64,000 nucleotides of DNA. It comes from Euwallacea fornicatus. Taxonomy: Eukaryota > Arthropoda > Insecta > Coleoptera > Curculionidae. This document shows positions 47,042 to 58,277 of the stretch, piece by piece. The stretch lies in contig NC_089548.1 in the NCBI RefSeq assembly GCF_040115645.1, forward strand, positions 3,534,001 through 3,598,000. Direction: 5' to 3'. Under the pieces are notes generated by a model, which saw only the letters and a program-made list of their open reading frames with translations, had not been told where the DNA came from and searched no databases. The first letter of the stretch is position 1. Each line of letters starts with the position of its first letter. The position numbers and the translations under genes were made by a program.

Positions 47042-49215
47042 TTGGTTACGAACTTTAAAAACACCTTGTATAATCTAAAAATGAATGCGAGGGCAGAAGG
47101 AAAATGCAAAAGGTGTTGTATTTCTTGAATCATTATCTCGTAAACGGTAGACAATTAGCATGTGGTACTACTAAAATTAGACTATACAAAAAATACTTAC
47201 TATATCGATTCGCCTGTTGCCATTGGTTTCAGATATAATTAGCAACTTTGGACCAGTTAAACTGGCGTATTCTTTTAGTATTTTCAAGCCTACTATTCTG
47301 GCAAATATTTCTATGATCCTCCAAAATTTTCTGATCAACGGACTACATGAATTCGGCTGTTAATAAATGTGGCCATTACCGTCCTCGTGTGATGCAAGTC
47401 TTGCCTCACGGTCGACAAATTTTGCTACCATGCGGCAATAACAACACACTTCTTATACTGAGTGCTGTAAACCGTAAGAGGACATATAATGGATTTTTTA
47501 CTTCTGCAGAACCTAAGAAGTAACTGTAAAATATCTGAGAAAGTTTCACTTGAAACACGCACCCAATTAAGGAACAAATTGACAATAAAAAAAAGGCAGT
47601 TTTTGCGGTTTTAATTTTTGTATTTGGCTCTGTAGCAGATTTTAAACGTGTTTTTTTGTTTTTTATTAAAAAGTAAATAACTTTTTTTTTAATTATTGCA
47701 ATTTTCGAATTAACAACTCATCAAAAAATCTGAGAAAATACTATTGAATTTTTGTTCGCAATTCGGAATTAAAACAGCCCGTGCTTGTCTTAGTTTAACC
47801 AATTTCATATCTTTTAATTTAGTATATGCCCGTATATTCCCGCGAATTTGTAACACCCTGTATAATTTACTATTAATTAATTGGTTTTATTATGGAGTAC
47901 TGTATTTTTTGTTAGTGAAATTATTTGTTTAATCCTAGAGCACGGTTTTTATTTTATAATTAGTGATAAGTTACTATCAAGTGTCGATCAATATTACGTA
48001 CTTACGACATACGAGGAGCGTTTCTGCAACTTTTAGGCTCCTTAATGAATTATTACAGGTACTATCTATTGTTTACTTTGGTGAAAAAGTGTAGTCTCTA
48101 TGGTGGATGTATAGAGTGTCTCAAATTGACGATGTAAAAAACTCTTTTATCTACTGACTAAACTTTAAATTCACTGGGTGCACTCTACTCGGAACGGCTT
48201 AAAGAAATCATTTCAACGAAATCAGATGAAACAAGATTTTTCTTACTTTTTGGATAATCCGGATCATATAAGCTCACCGCACATTAAAACCATTCGGAAC
48301 TAGTTGAATTAAGGTACTATGCATTTTAAACCAATTTAATTCATTACCAAAACGGAAACATTTAAACTGAATTGAATCTTCATTGGCTAAAGCATTATTA
48401 ACTTGCAGCAAAGTATTATAATCAACTAAAATTGATTTATTCATCAAAATGCCCAATTATGCTAATATATTATTAAACCATTGAGAGATTATCGAACTCA
48501 TTGATCTCAAACTAATTTACCGAATTATACTGATTAGTTTCATAGTGCGATAAGCGAGTCCACTTAAATACTTAGCCATTACCTTGACCCAATTTGGTGA
48601 GTTTAATTTAGTAAAGCATGACTGGGTTAGTGAGTAAACTCACTTCACGATAAGTGCATATAATTATATCGCATTTCTACCTCATTTAACAGCATTATGT
48701 TAAAATTTAAAGTCCGTGTTTTTTTTCGACTTACACTGTTTTGAATATTACCCCGTAGGTTCTCTCTGCTACTAGATGAGAAGTCATCTACCAACTCCCT
48801 AAATTTAGTGAGTTTACGTCGGGTGTTCGATGTGGATCCAGATGTCGACTACCCCGATCAATCAGTGGATGTGACTACCTCGATGTTTTTTGTTCGTAAA
48901 ATATCTTTTCGATGTAGAAGAGTTCAGACTACCAGAATTCGTAAAAATAGTGACATATCCAAACCAATTTGGGGCGATTCTTTGGACCTCGGTAAGGCAC
49001 AGCTGACGCCACTTACAAGCTACCCCGGAGCAGATGTTATGAATAACTGTATCTACCCAAGAACCACCCAGAAACAATTTTATGTCTGTAAATGAAAAAA
49101 ATGCCATTTACTCCCCATTTGCAGAATAAAAAAAGCTTGGACGCCCTGTAAGTTGAAAACAAACAACTTTTGTATAAGACAAACGTAGCCCAATGGCTCT
49201 AGACTGGGTACTATA
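47042..49215. other. intergenic region
   Basis: Contains solo right-hand MITE ends (TAACACCCTGTATA ending near 47862; GACGCCCTGTA near 49140-49150) and a 95-codon plus-strand open frame (48808-49095) that I cannot assign. No supported gene. Confidence 0.4.
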
Positions 49216-50093
49216 CAGGGCGTCCCCTAATGATGTGTGGACATTTAAAGGTGAGATTCTACATGTCGAAAAAAAATGAGAGGTTGTTATTTAAACTATG
49301 TTCCAAAGTGCTCGGTTGCGAAAATATAGGGCAGCAAAGTTTTAGGAAAAGAATGGAACTTGATGAATATTTCCGAAACCGCTTGAGATATTTTTATGAA
49401 ATTTGATGTGTCAAGGCAGTTTATAAAGGGGCATTAATTGCAATAAAAATATGCGCTTCAATGCAAACTCATTCGAAACTATTTTAATACGACAAAAAAA
49501 GAAGAGGAAAATGAACACATTATGGGTTGATATCGTAATGAAATATGAATTAAAACAAGAAAAAAAAAACGATTTTTATACCTACTGGTTAAAATTACCT
49601 CCTTTATTTAATATGCGTGCTTTTGTCCCCATTCTCGTCGAATTGAGCGCTCTTTCCAATATTTCTGGAATATTTCGTATTCCATCACATGCTGCAACTA
49701 TTCTTTCTTTTAGTTCTTCTGCAGTATTAATACGTCTAACTAGCGTTTTCAGATGACCCCACAAAGAGAAACTCATGTCAACCCATAATGTGTTAAATTT
49801 TCTACTGTTTTATTTGTCGTATTAAAATAGTTTTGAATAAGTTTGCATTGAACCACACGTTTTTATCGCAATTAATGCCCCTTTATAAACTGCCTTTACA
49901 TACCAAATTTCATTGAAATATCTCAAGCGGTTCCGGAAATATTCATAAATTTCCATTATTTTCCCTAAAACTTTCGAGCCCTGTGTTTCCGTAAAGCAGC
50001 ATTCTCGGAACATAGTTTATATAACAAACTATCATTATTTTTTCATGTAAAATCCCACCTTAAAATATCCGCACATCATTAAGACACACCCTG
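49216..50093. mobile_element. 878-bp long-arm element with transposase C-terminus
   Basis: TA-flanked (49214-49215, 50094-50095). The left end CAGGGCGTCCCCTAATGATG pairs with the right end CACATCATTAAGACACACCCTG. The arms are about 290 bp (49216-49500 against 49800-50093), with blocks such as TTTATAAAGGGGCATTAATT and CTATTTTAATACGACA. The middle holds the C-terminal segment of a mariner-like transposase on the minus strand. Lies between the tektin and transporter genes. Confidence 0.87.
49582..49776 (-). pseudogene. mariner-like transposase C-terminal fragment
   Basis: Open frame with FSLWGHLKTLVRRINTAEEL, then KERIVAACDGIRNIPEIL and ARILNKGGNFNQ, then a stop. This matches the C-terminal end of a common insect mariner-type transposase (DFFLWGHLKxLVY...LxxRIxxAxxxIRxxPxI...GGxxFxxL). 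The catalytic core upstream is absent; the Asp expected just before FLWGHLK is replaced by Ser (MSFSLWG). Assigned from memory of the pattern. Confidence 0.65.
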
Positions 50094-51638
50094 TATAAAG
50101 AGTGAATGTATAGACCCCATTTCTTATTTGTATCATTGTTTCTGGGATACCCTGTAGATAAAGGTTGGGCAGAGAAGGGAAAAAATTTTAATTTCATCTC
50201 TATTGTTAACGCTGTAGCGAGATAAATTAAGATAATTGTTATAGCCGAGGCAACGAATGCAGTAATGAACCATCGATGCGATTTCGAATCGGAAAAATAC
50301 TACGACAGTTTTCTATGCTAATTTACACGCAAATGCAAATTTCAAAGGAATATTTAAAGCCGAAACAGCAGGAAGACAGGACATTCAGGCAAGGACAGTT
50401 GTTCGTTTTATTACTAAACAGAAATTGGAGTATTCAAAGCGGGTTTTGGGATGATTTTAATTGGGAGGTGAAGGGAACTTCACTCCCAAACCAGCCTTAA
50501 CGGAGCGACAGAGTTATTGCAGGACAACAGTCATGAGATCTACCGGGTATATTTTTTTAAGCTTCTTTTGAGCGTAGAGACACTCAAAACAAGAACACTT
50601 AATTTTTTTTTCATAGAGAATTTTGTTTCACTCATTCGTACTAATTTGTTTGTGTTTGTTCTTCCCGAAGATGTCAGAAATACTATCAGCAACTTGATAC
50701 ATTTCTCTAAAAGGACTTTAGAATAAAAACCACACACTCAGAATTACAATTAAAGAAGCTTCTCTTTAGGCTTCTCTTTCGCTGCAAAATAGGAAGAATG
50801 AGAAATTTTGAGCAGCGCGAAAGTGAGGAAGATGGTTGCGAAGCAAAGAGGGCAAAGAGGAATGGATGAAGATAAGACGTGTAAACGCATGCAGGTGCTT
50901 ATCTGAAAAACTAAATGGAAAAAATGACTGAAAAGCGAATCCTTGAGTAAGCAAACAAACAGGATTTAGATATGCCTGATCTATTGGTTCCAGTAATAAA
51001 TAATGTTAACAACCAACCAGTAAAAATAATTTTCATAGTTTTTTCCTCAGGAGGACTGTCTCCGTAATCGTACAATCAACCAACTAAGAAATGTTTCATT
51101 TGCCTCCTTAGTGACAACTCTTATTGTATTTACCTTAATTACCTAATGTTTTATCTACGCATTTCATCCTCTAATCGAGACTCATTCAAAGTCCATTCTT
51201 AAAACACATCTCACTGTTTAAGTAAATGAAACAACACAATTATTCCCCATTTATTAATGAACTTTTAAGAATAATGTAATTGTTTAAAGAGTAAAAGTAT
51301 TTTTTAGAGCCACCGAGTACCACCTTGTTTTCATAGTAATTGAAATTTTAATTTCTACAGGCACTCGCCGTTCGCCAAGGCGATTAAAGTACTACTTATT
51401 TTGTGAGTATCGGTGTCGAATGACGCTAAACCTTAGTACCTTTACAAAAATGACGTTATCATAGAAAGTGTTTTTTGCATAACTGAAAATAAGTGTTTTT
51501 CTAGTGTTTGTGCAGGTGGAAAGGCGGCTCGTTCGATGGAAAAGTTGTTGCATTGCCTTACTCTCAGCATGGATCCGTTTTAAAGTGTGTTTCTTACCTT
51601 TGGACCAATTTTTCGAAAAACGTGTTGTTGGTGGAACC
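50094..51638. other. intergenic / 5' region of the transporter gene
   Basis: No gene recognised. A solo right-hand MITE end (ATACCCTGTAG) lies near 50146-50156. The last 250 bp (from about 51360) is somewhat more GC-rich and probably holds promoter and 5' UTR of the transporter. Confidence 0.4.
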
Positions 51639-54600
51639 ATGGAAAGTGATTTAGAGCCGCCCGATGGCGGATATGGCTGGGTGATCGTGTTCGCTAGTGT
51701 TTTGAATAACGTGAGTTCATTGTTTAATAAATGAAATAAATATGATTTATGGTTTTGTCATATGACAAGTTTTAAGGTCACAGATGAATTTATTACATTT
51801 AACTGGTTTCTATAAAGTCTAGTTTAAACTCGACCGTAATTGTTCCTGTGTGGTTTGCCGTAATCCTCCAGTATTAATACTAAATAACGCGAGCACTAAA
51901 ACATTATCATATCGTCTACGATTTTGTTATGATTATTAATCGCTGATCGTTCGATTTGTTTTTGGATCAATGAAAAATACGAAAAACTGCCATTTTGAAA
52001 CTTGTTACCTTCACCCACCGCTTTAAGACAGGTGCAGGAATCCTCCCGAGGAGGGGACAACACTACACTTGGAAATTCGAAGATAGGCGTCATACGCATT
52101 TTTCCCCCTGGAATTCGAAAATGTCGTTAAAAAAACGAATTTGCAGAAAATCGTAGCCGATATGGTATAATTTCAAGGTGGAAATTCGATCATGGAACGG
52201 AAATTTACGCTTCCAGCGGTCCCCAAGCAAAATGTTGTAATGCAAGAAAAGGCGCTGAGATGTCCTAAAAAATCATTTAAATATGCCCCGGAAACTTATT
52301 TAAAAAAAAAAGAAAAGTTTTACGCTTTTATTCCGTTTTAACCAACAAAAATCAGCATTTTCTGCAATAATATGTTCGCATTTTAAAGTCGGCAATACAG
52401 TGAAAAACTTTAAAATTATGCTTCTGTGCGCTTTTCGATGGAGCACTACAGGGTGATTTTTTAATAGCGAACAAGCACTTACGGTACTCTTTAAAGCGCG
52501 ATGCTGCCCATTCTCTTGCGAATTGAACGAAGGTACGGACAGAACTTGTGCGAATATTATGGAACAGAAATTCTTCATTCGCGTGAAAACTACCAGAGAT
52601 AATATTAATGATATCATATATGTTCGAAGTCAGGATGAGGAGGCTCGTCCATAGAAAAAGTAATATACAGGGTGTCACACAAAAAACTTAATTTCAGAAA
52701 TATATCAAAAAGGCCATGTTCAATGGTTTTTCCTGCAACGTCGTAAGATTCTTAGGAAAGTTACACACAACTTGTCAAGTCGACACATTTATCCTCAAAT
52801 ACAAAATTTAAGGGGGTGTGCAGTCTCGCGCAAAGATCCTCCTCATGCATACGCAGGTCTAATGGCACCAAGACGTCCACACCACTCCCTTCTCTACTTG
52901 AACGCTTACACTAATCTGATAATCAAAAACGCCTCCATTCGATTTGTTTTATCCCTCTTTCCAGTTTCTCATGGTACCTCTAATCCAAAACGTCGTGCTC
53001 ATCTTCAAAGACAAAATGCTGGAAATAGACATGACCATCACCCAAATGTGGTTTGCTTTGAATGTCCACGCATCATTCGGGTATATCACCCATCTTATCA
53101 ACAACGTTCTGTTACAAAGATTCGGCTACAGAAAGGTTACTTTAGCTGGGGTAACATTCGTTTTCTTTGGCTTAAGCATGAGTTCATGGATTCATAATTA
53201 TTTGGGGTTTATGCTCACCTTTGGCGTGGTCTCAGGTAAGAACGATTTTATCCCACAACACCTATACTTGTAACATTCAAATCAATTTTTGCTTCCTTTA
53301 AATAGGGATTGGTGTGGGTCTAAACACGTCCTCCTATACCCTAGCTATAAAATCCTACTTCGTACGGAATCAGAACAAAGCCATTGGACTGTCCATGACG
53401 CTCACCGCTTTAGGCCCCATCTTGATGCCTCAGATTATTAACGTGCTCATCCACAACTATCATCCAGATGGAGTTATATTGATTTTAGCAGGCATAATTA
53501 TGTTCTCCATGTCTCTAATCTCCATTAATAATAGGCTTTGCCCAATTAGGAATTATCGCCCATGGTTATATTGGTGCAGTTTTACTTCAGCCCGTGAAAA
53601 AGCACATGGTAAAGCTCAAAAAAGAAGAAGAAGACGTTGACAATGGTGCAGCCAAAGAGAGTCTAAAAAAAACGGCAAAGAAAAATTCTTTGGATGATGA
53701 AGATTTAGAAAACGAAGCGCTCGATGAGTTGATGCCCGTCAGATCGTATCAAATGATGTGTAAGTGATGGAGTATTTTCGAGTATCACGAGAGTCTTCTC
53801 TTAAGCAATTTTTGAAAATCCTGAACTTTTCGCTTATTTCTCTTTAAACTTGCAGTTCCTCCCAGAGAATTTATGACCAACAGAAGATTTCCAGCATTCA
53901 GACGAAAAGATTCGATCATCTCCATCAGCTATGAGCAGGAACATGCCGCGATAATGGGGCTCGATTCCACATTGGGGGGAAGCCTTTATTCCTTGGATTC
54001 TGGTAAAAACAGGGCGTTTCCTAAACACTGTCCGTAAGTTCAAAACATGTGGTCGGAAACGCTTAGATTCCGAGATACAGGGTGTTGAAAATTGAAAAAT
54101 ATACGTATATTATTATTTGAAATGAGTTTGGAACTGTCAGCGCTGGGTTCTTAAAATTTTGCAGTTAGTGTACACTGGTAAAGCTGAATTTTTACTATAA
54201 AGAAAATTTTTATCTGCCGGCAGTGGTGTAGTTAGACGTGAGTCAGGCGATGAATCTGAGTCATTTCAACGTTAATGAAGTTATTCATTGTCGAATTTTA
54301 TTATCTAATCGACAGTTTTGATTTAAAAATTATAACTAGCAAAATGCCAATAATCTTGGTGCGAAACGAATAATTAAGATAACAAAAAAATGCATACCGT
54401 TCTTATCTTTGATTTCTGTTGCAACTAAATTAAATAAATAAATTTTTTTTACTAGGGCTAAGTTAGTATTGGGCAAAAATATTTTAAAGAAATTGTGTGA
54501 TTTAGTTACGGACAGTATTTTGGAAACGCCCTGTATACAAATAAACAAAAAGTGAAAAAATAATCTACACAACTAGCTTGAAAATCTCATAACACACTCG

Positions 54601-56217
54601 TGAGATTGGCCTCTGGCCTGCAGCTCTGACGTATGCTCGTGAGCTAAAAGTGACTTTTTTCCCGAGTTGTGCGAGCGATATACCATTCCGTCCGAGTGCG
54701 GAAATGAAATTCAAGTGCCATTTAGCAATGTTGACGATTACTTTCCTGCATTAGCTACTTGGGAGCAACTGTGACATCTGTTCATAAAAGAAAAAATCTA
54801 AAAGTGTCTTCCCGCACTTGTTAAAATAATGATTTTTCTTTTTCAAGCCTGAGACAATTTTCTCGTTATTACTAAATCCACCGATAAAAAACCTGAAGAC
54901 GAAAATTTAAGGAAGAAGATCTTCCTGTAAGAATCACAAAAGCTCAATCAGTACCAGTTGTAAAGAAAAAAACTTTTCCTAGTCAAAATGTTCAAGGAAT
55001 GCAGAAATCATAACAATGGTGCCGATTTCAATTGTGAATTACTGGATTTTCATTGAACCTTATATACAATCAAACTGTTTTTTAATCAATAGGACAACGG
55101 CGCAGTTCCTCTATGATGCCCCAAACTAGACCGCTCACTAAAACGACGTGGTGGAAGAGTGAGGAAAGTATCAACCTAGAAAGTTGCTATGATATATTTG
55201 CCGAGAAAATAAATGTAGATGAAATAGAGGAAAAGACTGAGAATAGTCAGGAGAAGAAAGAGAAGCATCACGGAAAAAATAAATTAGGGGAAAATGGAGT
55301 GCTTGATGAAACTTTCCATTTCGAAGACAAGTTCCACAAGGATCAAAGCTTCAACATCAACAAGCTTCCCTGGTACAAGAAATGGTTTTACCAAGTTGTA
55401 GAACTATTGGGTCTCGATATCTTCATGGATTTGAGATATGTGAATATTATGATAGGTGAGTTAAACTTTTCTTTACTTGGCGCACCGACTGAGGCTTTTC
55501 TTCTAGGTGCTTCTCTAGTGATCCTTGTTGAAATGAACTTCACTGTGCTACTCCCCTTTTTATTATTCGAATATTCACTAACAATTTCCGAAATTGCCGC
55601 CTTTCTATCACTATTAGGAGCTGCAGATATTCTATTCAGATTCCTTGCTCCTCAAATTGGGGACTGCCTGAATCAACCCGCTAGAATTCTTATCATATTG
55701 GTATTGGCTTTTATTATTGCTGCCAGATTCGGTGAAAAATGGACCAAATTTGCATTAATAGCACTTACTGAACCTTTTTCAGCTTTAATGTACATTGCAA
55801 CTTACCCTACAATCTTACTCATAGCCTTCGTACTGGGTTGCTTTAAAGGGCTCAGGGTAGTCTATATGTCGTTGATCATTCCTAGCTATGTTCCTCAAGA
55901 GAGACTTGCATCTGCTTCAGCTATACAAATTATATCTAACAGCATAATGTCTTTGATTGGAGGTCATGCAATTGGTCAGTACTTGTATTTACCCTGGTCG
56001 GGTTAGGGAAATAAGTGGCCGTATTTTTGTGGTTGTTTCAGGGGTTACAAGGACCAAAACTGGAAGTTACATATACTGTGTTTTGTTGCTGAACTTTTTA
56101 AATGCGCTTCCGATTCTCATGTGGACAGCCGATATTTTGTTTAAAAAATGTCATAGGAAGAAGGCGAAATGTAACTCAGGGGAACTTCATGTTGTGGGCG
56201 AAAATGAAGTTTATTGA
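51639..56217 (+). CDS. monocarboxylate transporter (SLC16/MCT family)
   Basis: Twelve-helix major-facilitator protein; the family moves lactate, pyruvate and related monocarboxylates across membranes. Exons 51639-51710, 52965-53235, 53306-53491, 53550-53759, 53856-54002, 55093-55455, 55507-55731, 55783-55974 and 56042-56217 join in phase to 613 residues. Seen: the N-terminal MCT signature DGGYGW (residues 9-14), RFGYRKVTLAG, the TM6 end LAGIIAHGYIGAVLLQPVKKHM, a long charged cytoplasmic loop (about residues 200-430) between helices 6 and 7, and the second half with VVYMSLIIPSYVPQERLASAS and TGSYIYC. Intron 53492-53549 has a GC donor. Introns 55456-55506 and 55732-55782 are 51 bp each and stop-free, so a naive frame runs through them. 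The substrate cannot be read from sequence. Family assignment is firm. Confidence 0.92.
51711..52964. other. transporter intron 1
   Basis: AT-rich intron with two left-type MITE termini, both in the same direction (TACAGGGTGATTTTTTAA near 52447; TACAGGGTGTCACAC near 52673), and no matching right end. A small extra exon in between cannot be excluded, but exons 1 and 2 already match in phase. Confidence 0.4.
53492..53549 (+). other. GC-AG intron of the transporter gene
   Basis: A 58-bp intron with donor G/GCATAA and acceptor CAATTAG. No GT donor restores the frame here. Removing these bases joins TTAGCAG to GAATTATCGCC and gives the conserved LAGIIAHGYIGAVLLQP in frame; leaving them in shifts the frame by one. 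GC-AG introns are a known minority class, but this donor lacks the usual GCAAGT consensus, so a sequencing or assembly indel remains the alternative. Confidence 0.65.
54010..54533. mobile_element. MITE next to a splice donor (CAGGGCGTTTCC type)
   Basis: The left end CAGGGCGTTTCCTAAACACT and the right end (reverse-complemented) CAGGGCGTTTCCAAAATACT agree over about 31 bp, including CTGTCCGTAA. TA follows the right end (54534-54535); the left flank reads AA. An inner TACAGGGTGTTG terminus lies near 54078. The element begins 7 bp after the transporter exon that ends at 54002. Confidence 0.82.
54534..55092. other. transporter intron 5, rest
   Basis: No recognisable feature between the MITE and the exon at 55093. 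Confidence 0.4.
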
Positions 56218-56353
56218 AGAACTTCAATTACGGATCCCAGTTTTGAATACTTATTGTATTTATATATCATGTTGTTATTAATATTAAAACAATTGTTGCT
56301 CAAGTCCCTTCATGTGCTATTATTAGTATCCAAATCCTGAAATATATAGTATA

Positions 56354-57123
56354 CAGGGTGTTCGAAAAGAAAGCCGAAATATTTTGGGAGGTAATTGTAG
56401 AGATTAAAATAATAAAAGAAGTTCTTATCGACATATATCTAAAATTGCTTCTTAATGGGCTAGAACCCCTTGAAAGGGGAACTCTGCACATGATTTTTTC
56501 GGAATATTTTCCAAATGAATTAGAGGATGCTTTGAAATGAGCATAGGGCATTTTCAATAGTTGTTGTGAATAACTGATAAATTCTTAACAACTTAACCTT
56601 GTTATTGTTGGGTAATAAAAAATATGTCTATTACAAGAAGGCCTATTACGTTTATTACGACGCATTTCTCTGCCCATGTAATCGTGCATCGGTGTATAAA
56701 AACTAATTTTTCTGGAAAACGGTCTATCCTAACCAGATGAAACAGCACGACCTTTTTTACTTATAAATATTTGCGTTTCGATTCAGTAATTTGATTTCAA
56801 AAATGAAGAAATATCCGAAATGAAAAAGTTATGGCAACGTTTACGTAGCAGGCTCCCTGCAGGTGACGCCCATGACTAAAATCTGCAATTATTAACACAA
56901 GCAAAAAATCCCGCTTCAACTTAACTAATTGTACCGAATTTCGTAATTTTAGTGCAAACCGTTTCGAAAATATGGCCGAAAGGCCATCTTCAGAGATCTC
57001 CCTTTAGGAGGTGCTACCCCTTTAAGAAGCAACTTTGAAAGTATGTATATGAGACCCTTTTTGATTATTTTAATATTTAGAATCACCTCCCAAAATATTT
57101 TAACGTTTTTTCCGAACACCCTG
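56354..57123. mobile_element. long-arm MITE in the transporter 3' flank
   Basis: 770 bp. The left end CAGGGTGTTCGAAAAGAAAG follows TA (56352-56353); the right end, reverse-complemented, is CAGGGTGTTCGGAAAAAACG, flanked by CA, so the duplication is eroded. The arms are about 135 bp with blocks such as AAATATTTTGGGAGGT, ATTAAAATAAT and TTGCTTCTTAA. It begins 137 bp after the transporter stop codon. It contains AATAAA at 56411-56416 on the transporter sense strand. Confidence 0.82.
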
Positions 57124-58277
57124 CATTAGCGGCTAAGCTAGTTAAGGACAGGGACTATACATAACGCTATGCCAGTTATCCGTGTTAGAAATTATCATTA
57201 TCAATAATAAATGGCTAACAATTTGTTTCTACTGAATGATAATTCACACCTTGAAAAAGATGCTGAATGAATCTAATGGCGTAGATTCGAATACGGGTTA
57301 TGGTGGTAACAGGGACTGTGGCTTGGGCAGAAGGCTCTTGTGTGTGGAGATCTTAGTGCAACGAATTTGTATGGAAATATGTCAACGCAGGACATACACA
57401 GGGTGTTCTATCGACCAATGTCCACCACACTTTCTTTGGATAATTGCGAATACATCGTAAAACGCTCAGACACGACGATTCTGTTTTCGAAGGGGGTATA
57501 TGATGGCACGGATTTCAAATTTATTCAAAAGATCCCCTTTCTGGGGGTGATGTCAGCTTTGGATTTTCCAATGAGACCATGGGTCGAGTAACCCCTCATT
57601 TTGAAAGCAATAAAATTCTTTTTAACATAACACCCAATTTTTTCCTTTTTTGCCCATCAGTTCTGAGAAAAATAACGCCCAAAGTACTTATTCAAAAAAT
57701 TAGATAAAATTAAGTAACTAAATGTTCAAAATTATTTCTCCCCACTTCATTGTATGTTTATAACGAGGCATCCTGTACTAGTTCTACAGTAAAAATCTGA
57801 TATTTCGTTAGTAGGTAACAATCGCAATTACCGCACTAGATAGTGACAGAAATTTTATCGCTTAAATGTTTGTCAAAATGGCTCCTTTATCACGTAACAT
57901 TCATGAAATTCTCCTTCGGGTATAAATTCTGCATTAAAAACCGTAAATAATTTCAAACTACTACGAATTCGTGCAATCTGGATTTATTACGAAATACATT
58001 CTTGCACATTTCCCTGAAATTTTCCTAACACCTCTGTTTTCAACCCTGATGAACCAACCCCTCATATGAAACTAAAACAACTTTGCACTAATTGTGAATT
58101 ATGTGGCCGTGTATCTATCTAAATGCATCTTGAACCTTTTCAATTCCTGAGGTCTTGACTTAACAGGAATAGTTTTTAGATGGGGAATGTTCTCACTGTC
58201 AGTATACCAGCTCCGATTTGCGATGGTGTTTGCTATCTGGACAGTGTCCCCTAAAGCAAACTGGTTAAAAACTATAA
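57124..58277. other. convergent intergenic region (transporter / NAGLU)
   Basis: No gene seen. One more left-type MITE end, ACACAGGGTGTTCTATCGACC, lies near 57396, with no convincing right partner. The NAGLU 3' UTR (minus strand) must end in here; the nearest clear minus-strand AATAAA is a few hundred bp past the stop. Confidence 0.4.

Noticed and set aside
53306..53759. A frameshifted transporter pseudogene
   Set aside because: The frame change is explained by a 58-bp GC-AG intron, and all other exons are intact with consistent phases.
55113..56006. A single 297-codon plus-strand gene
   Set aside because: It is exons 6-8 of the transporter read through two stop-free 51-bp introns; removing these gives a better family match and correct phases.
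57396..57780. MITE from CAGGGTGTTCTATCGACC to GCATCCTGTA
   Set aside because: The right end does not pair with the left end; recorded only as a solo terminus.
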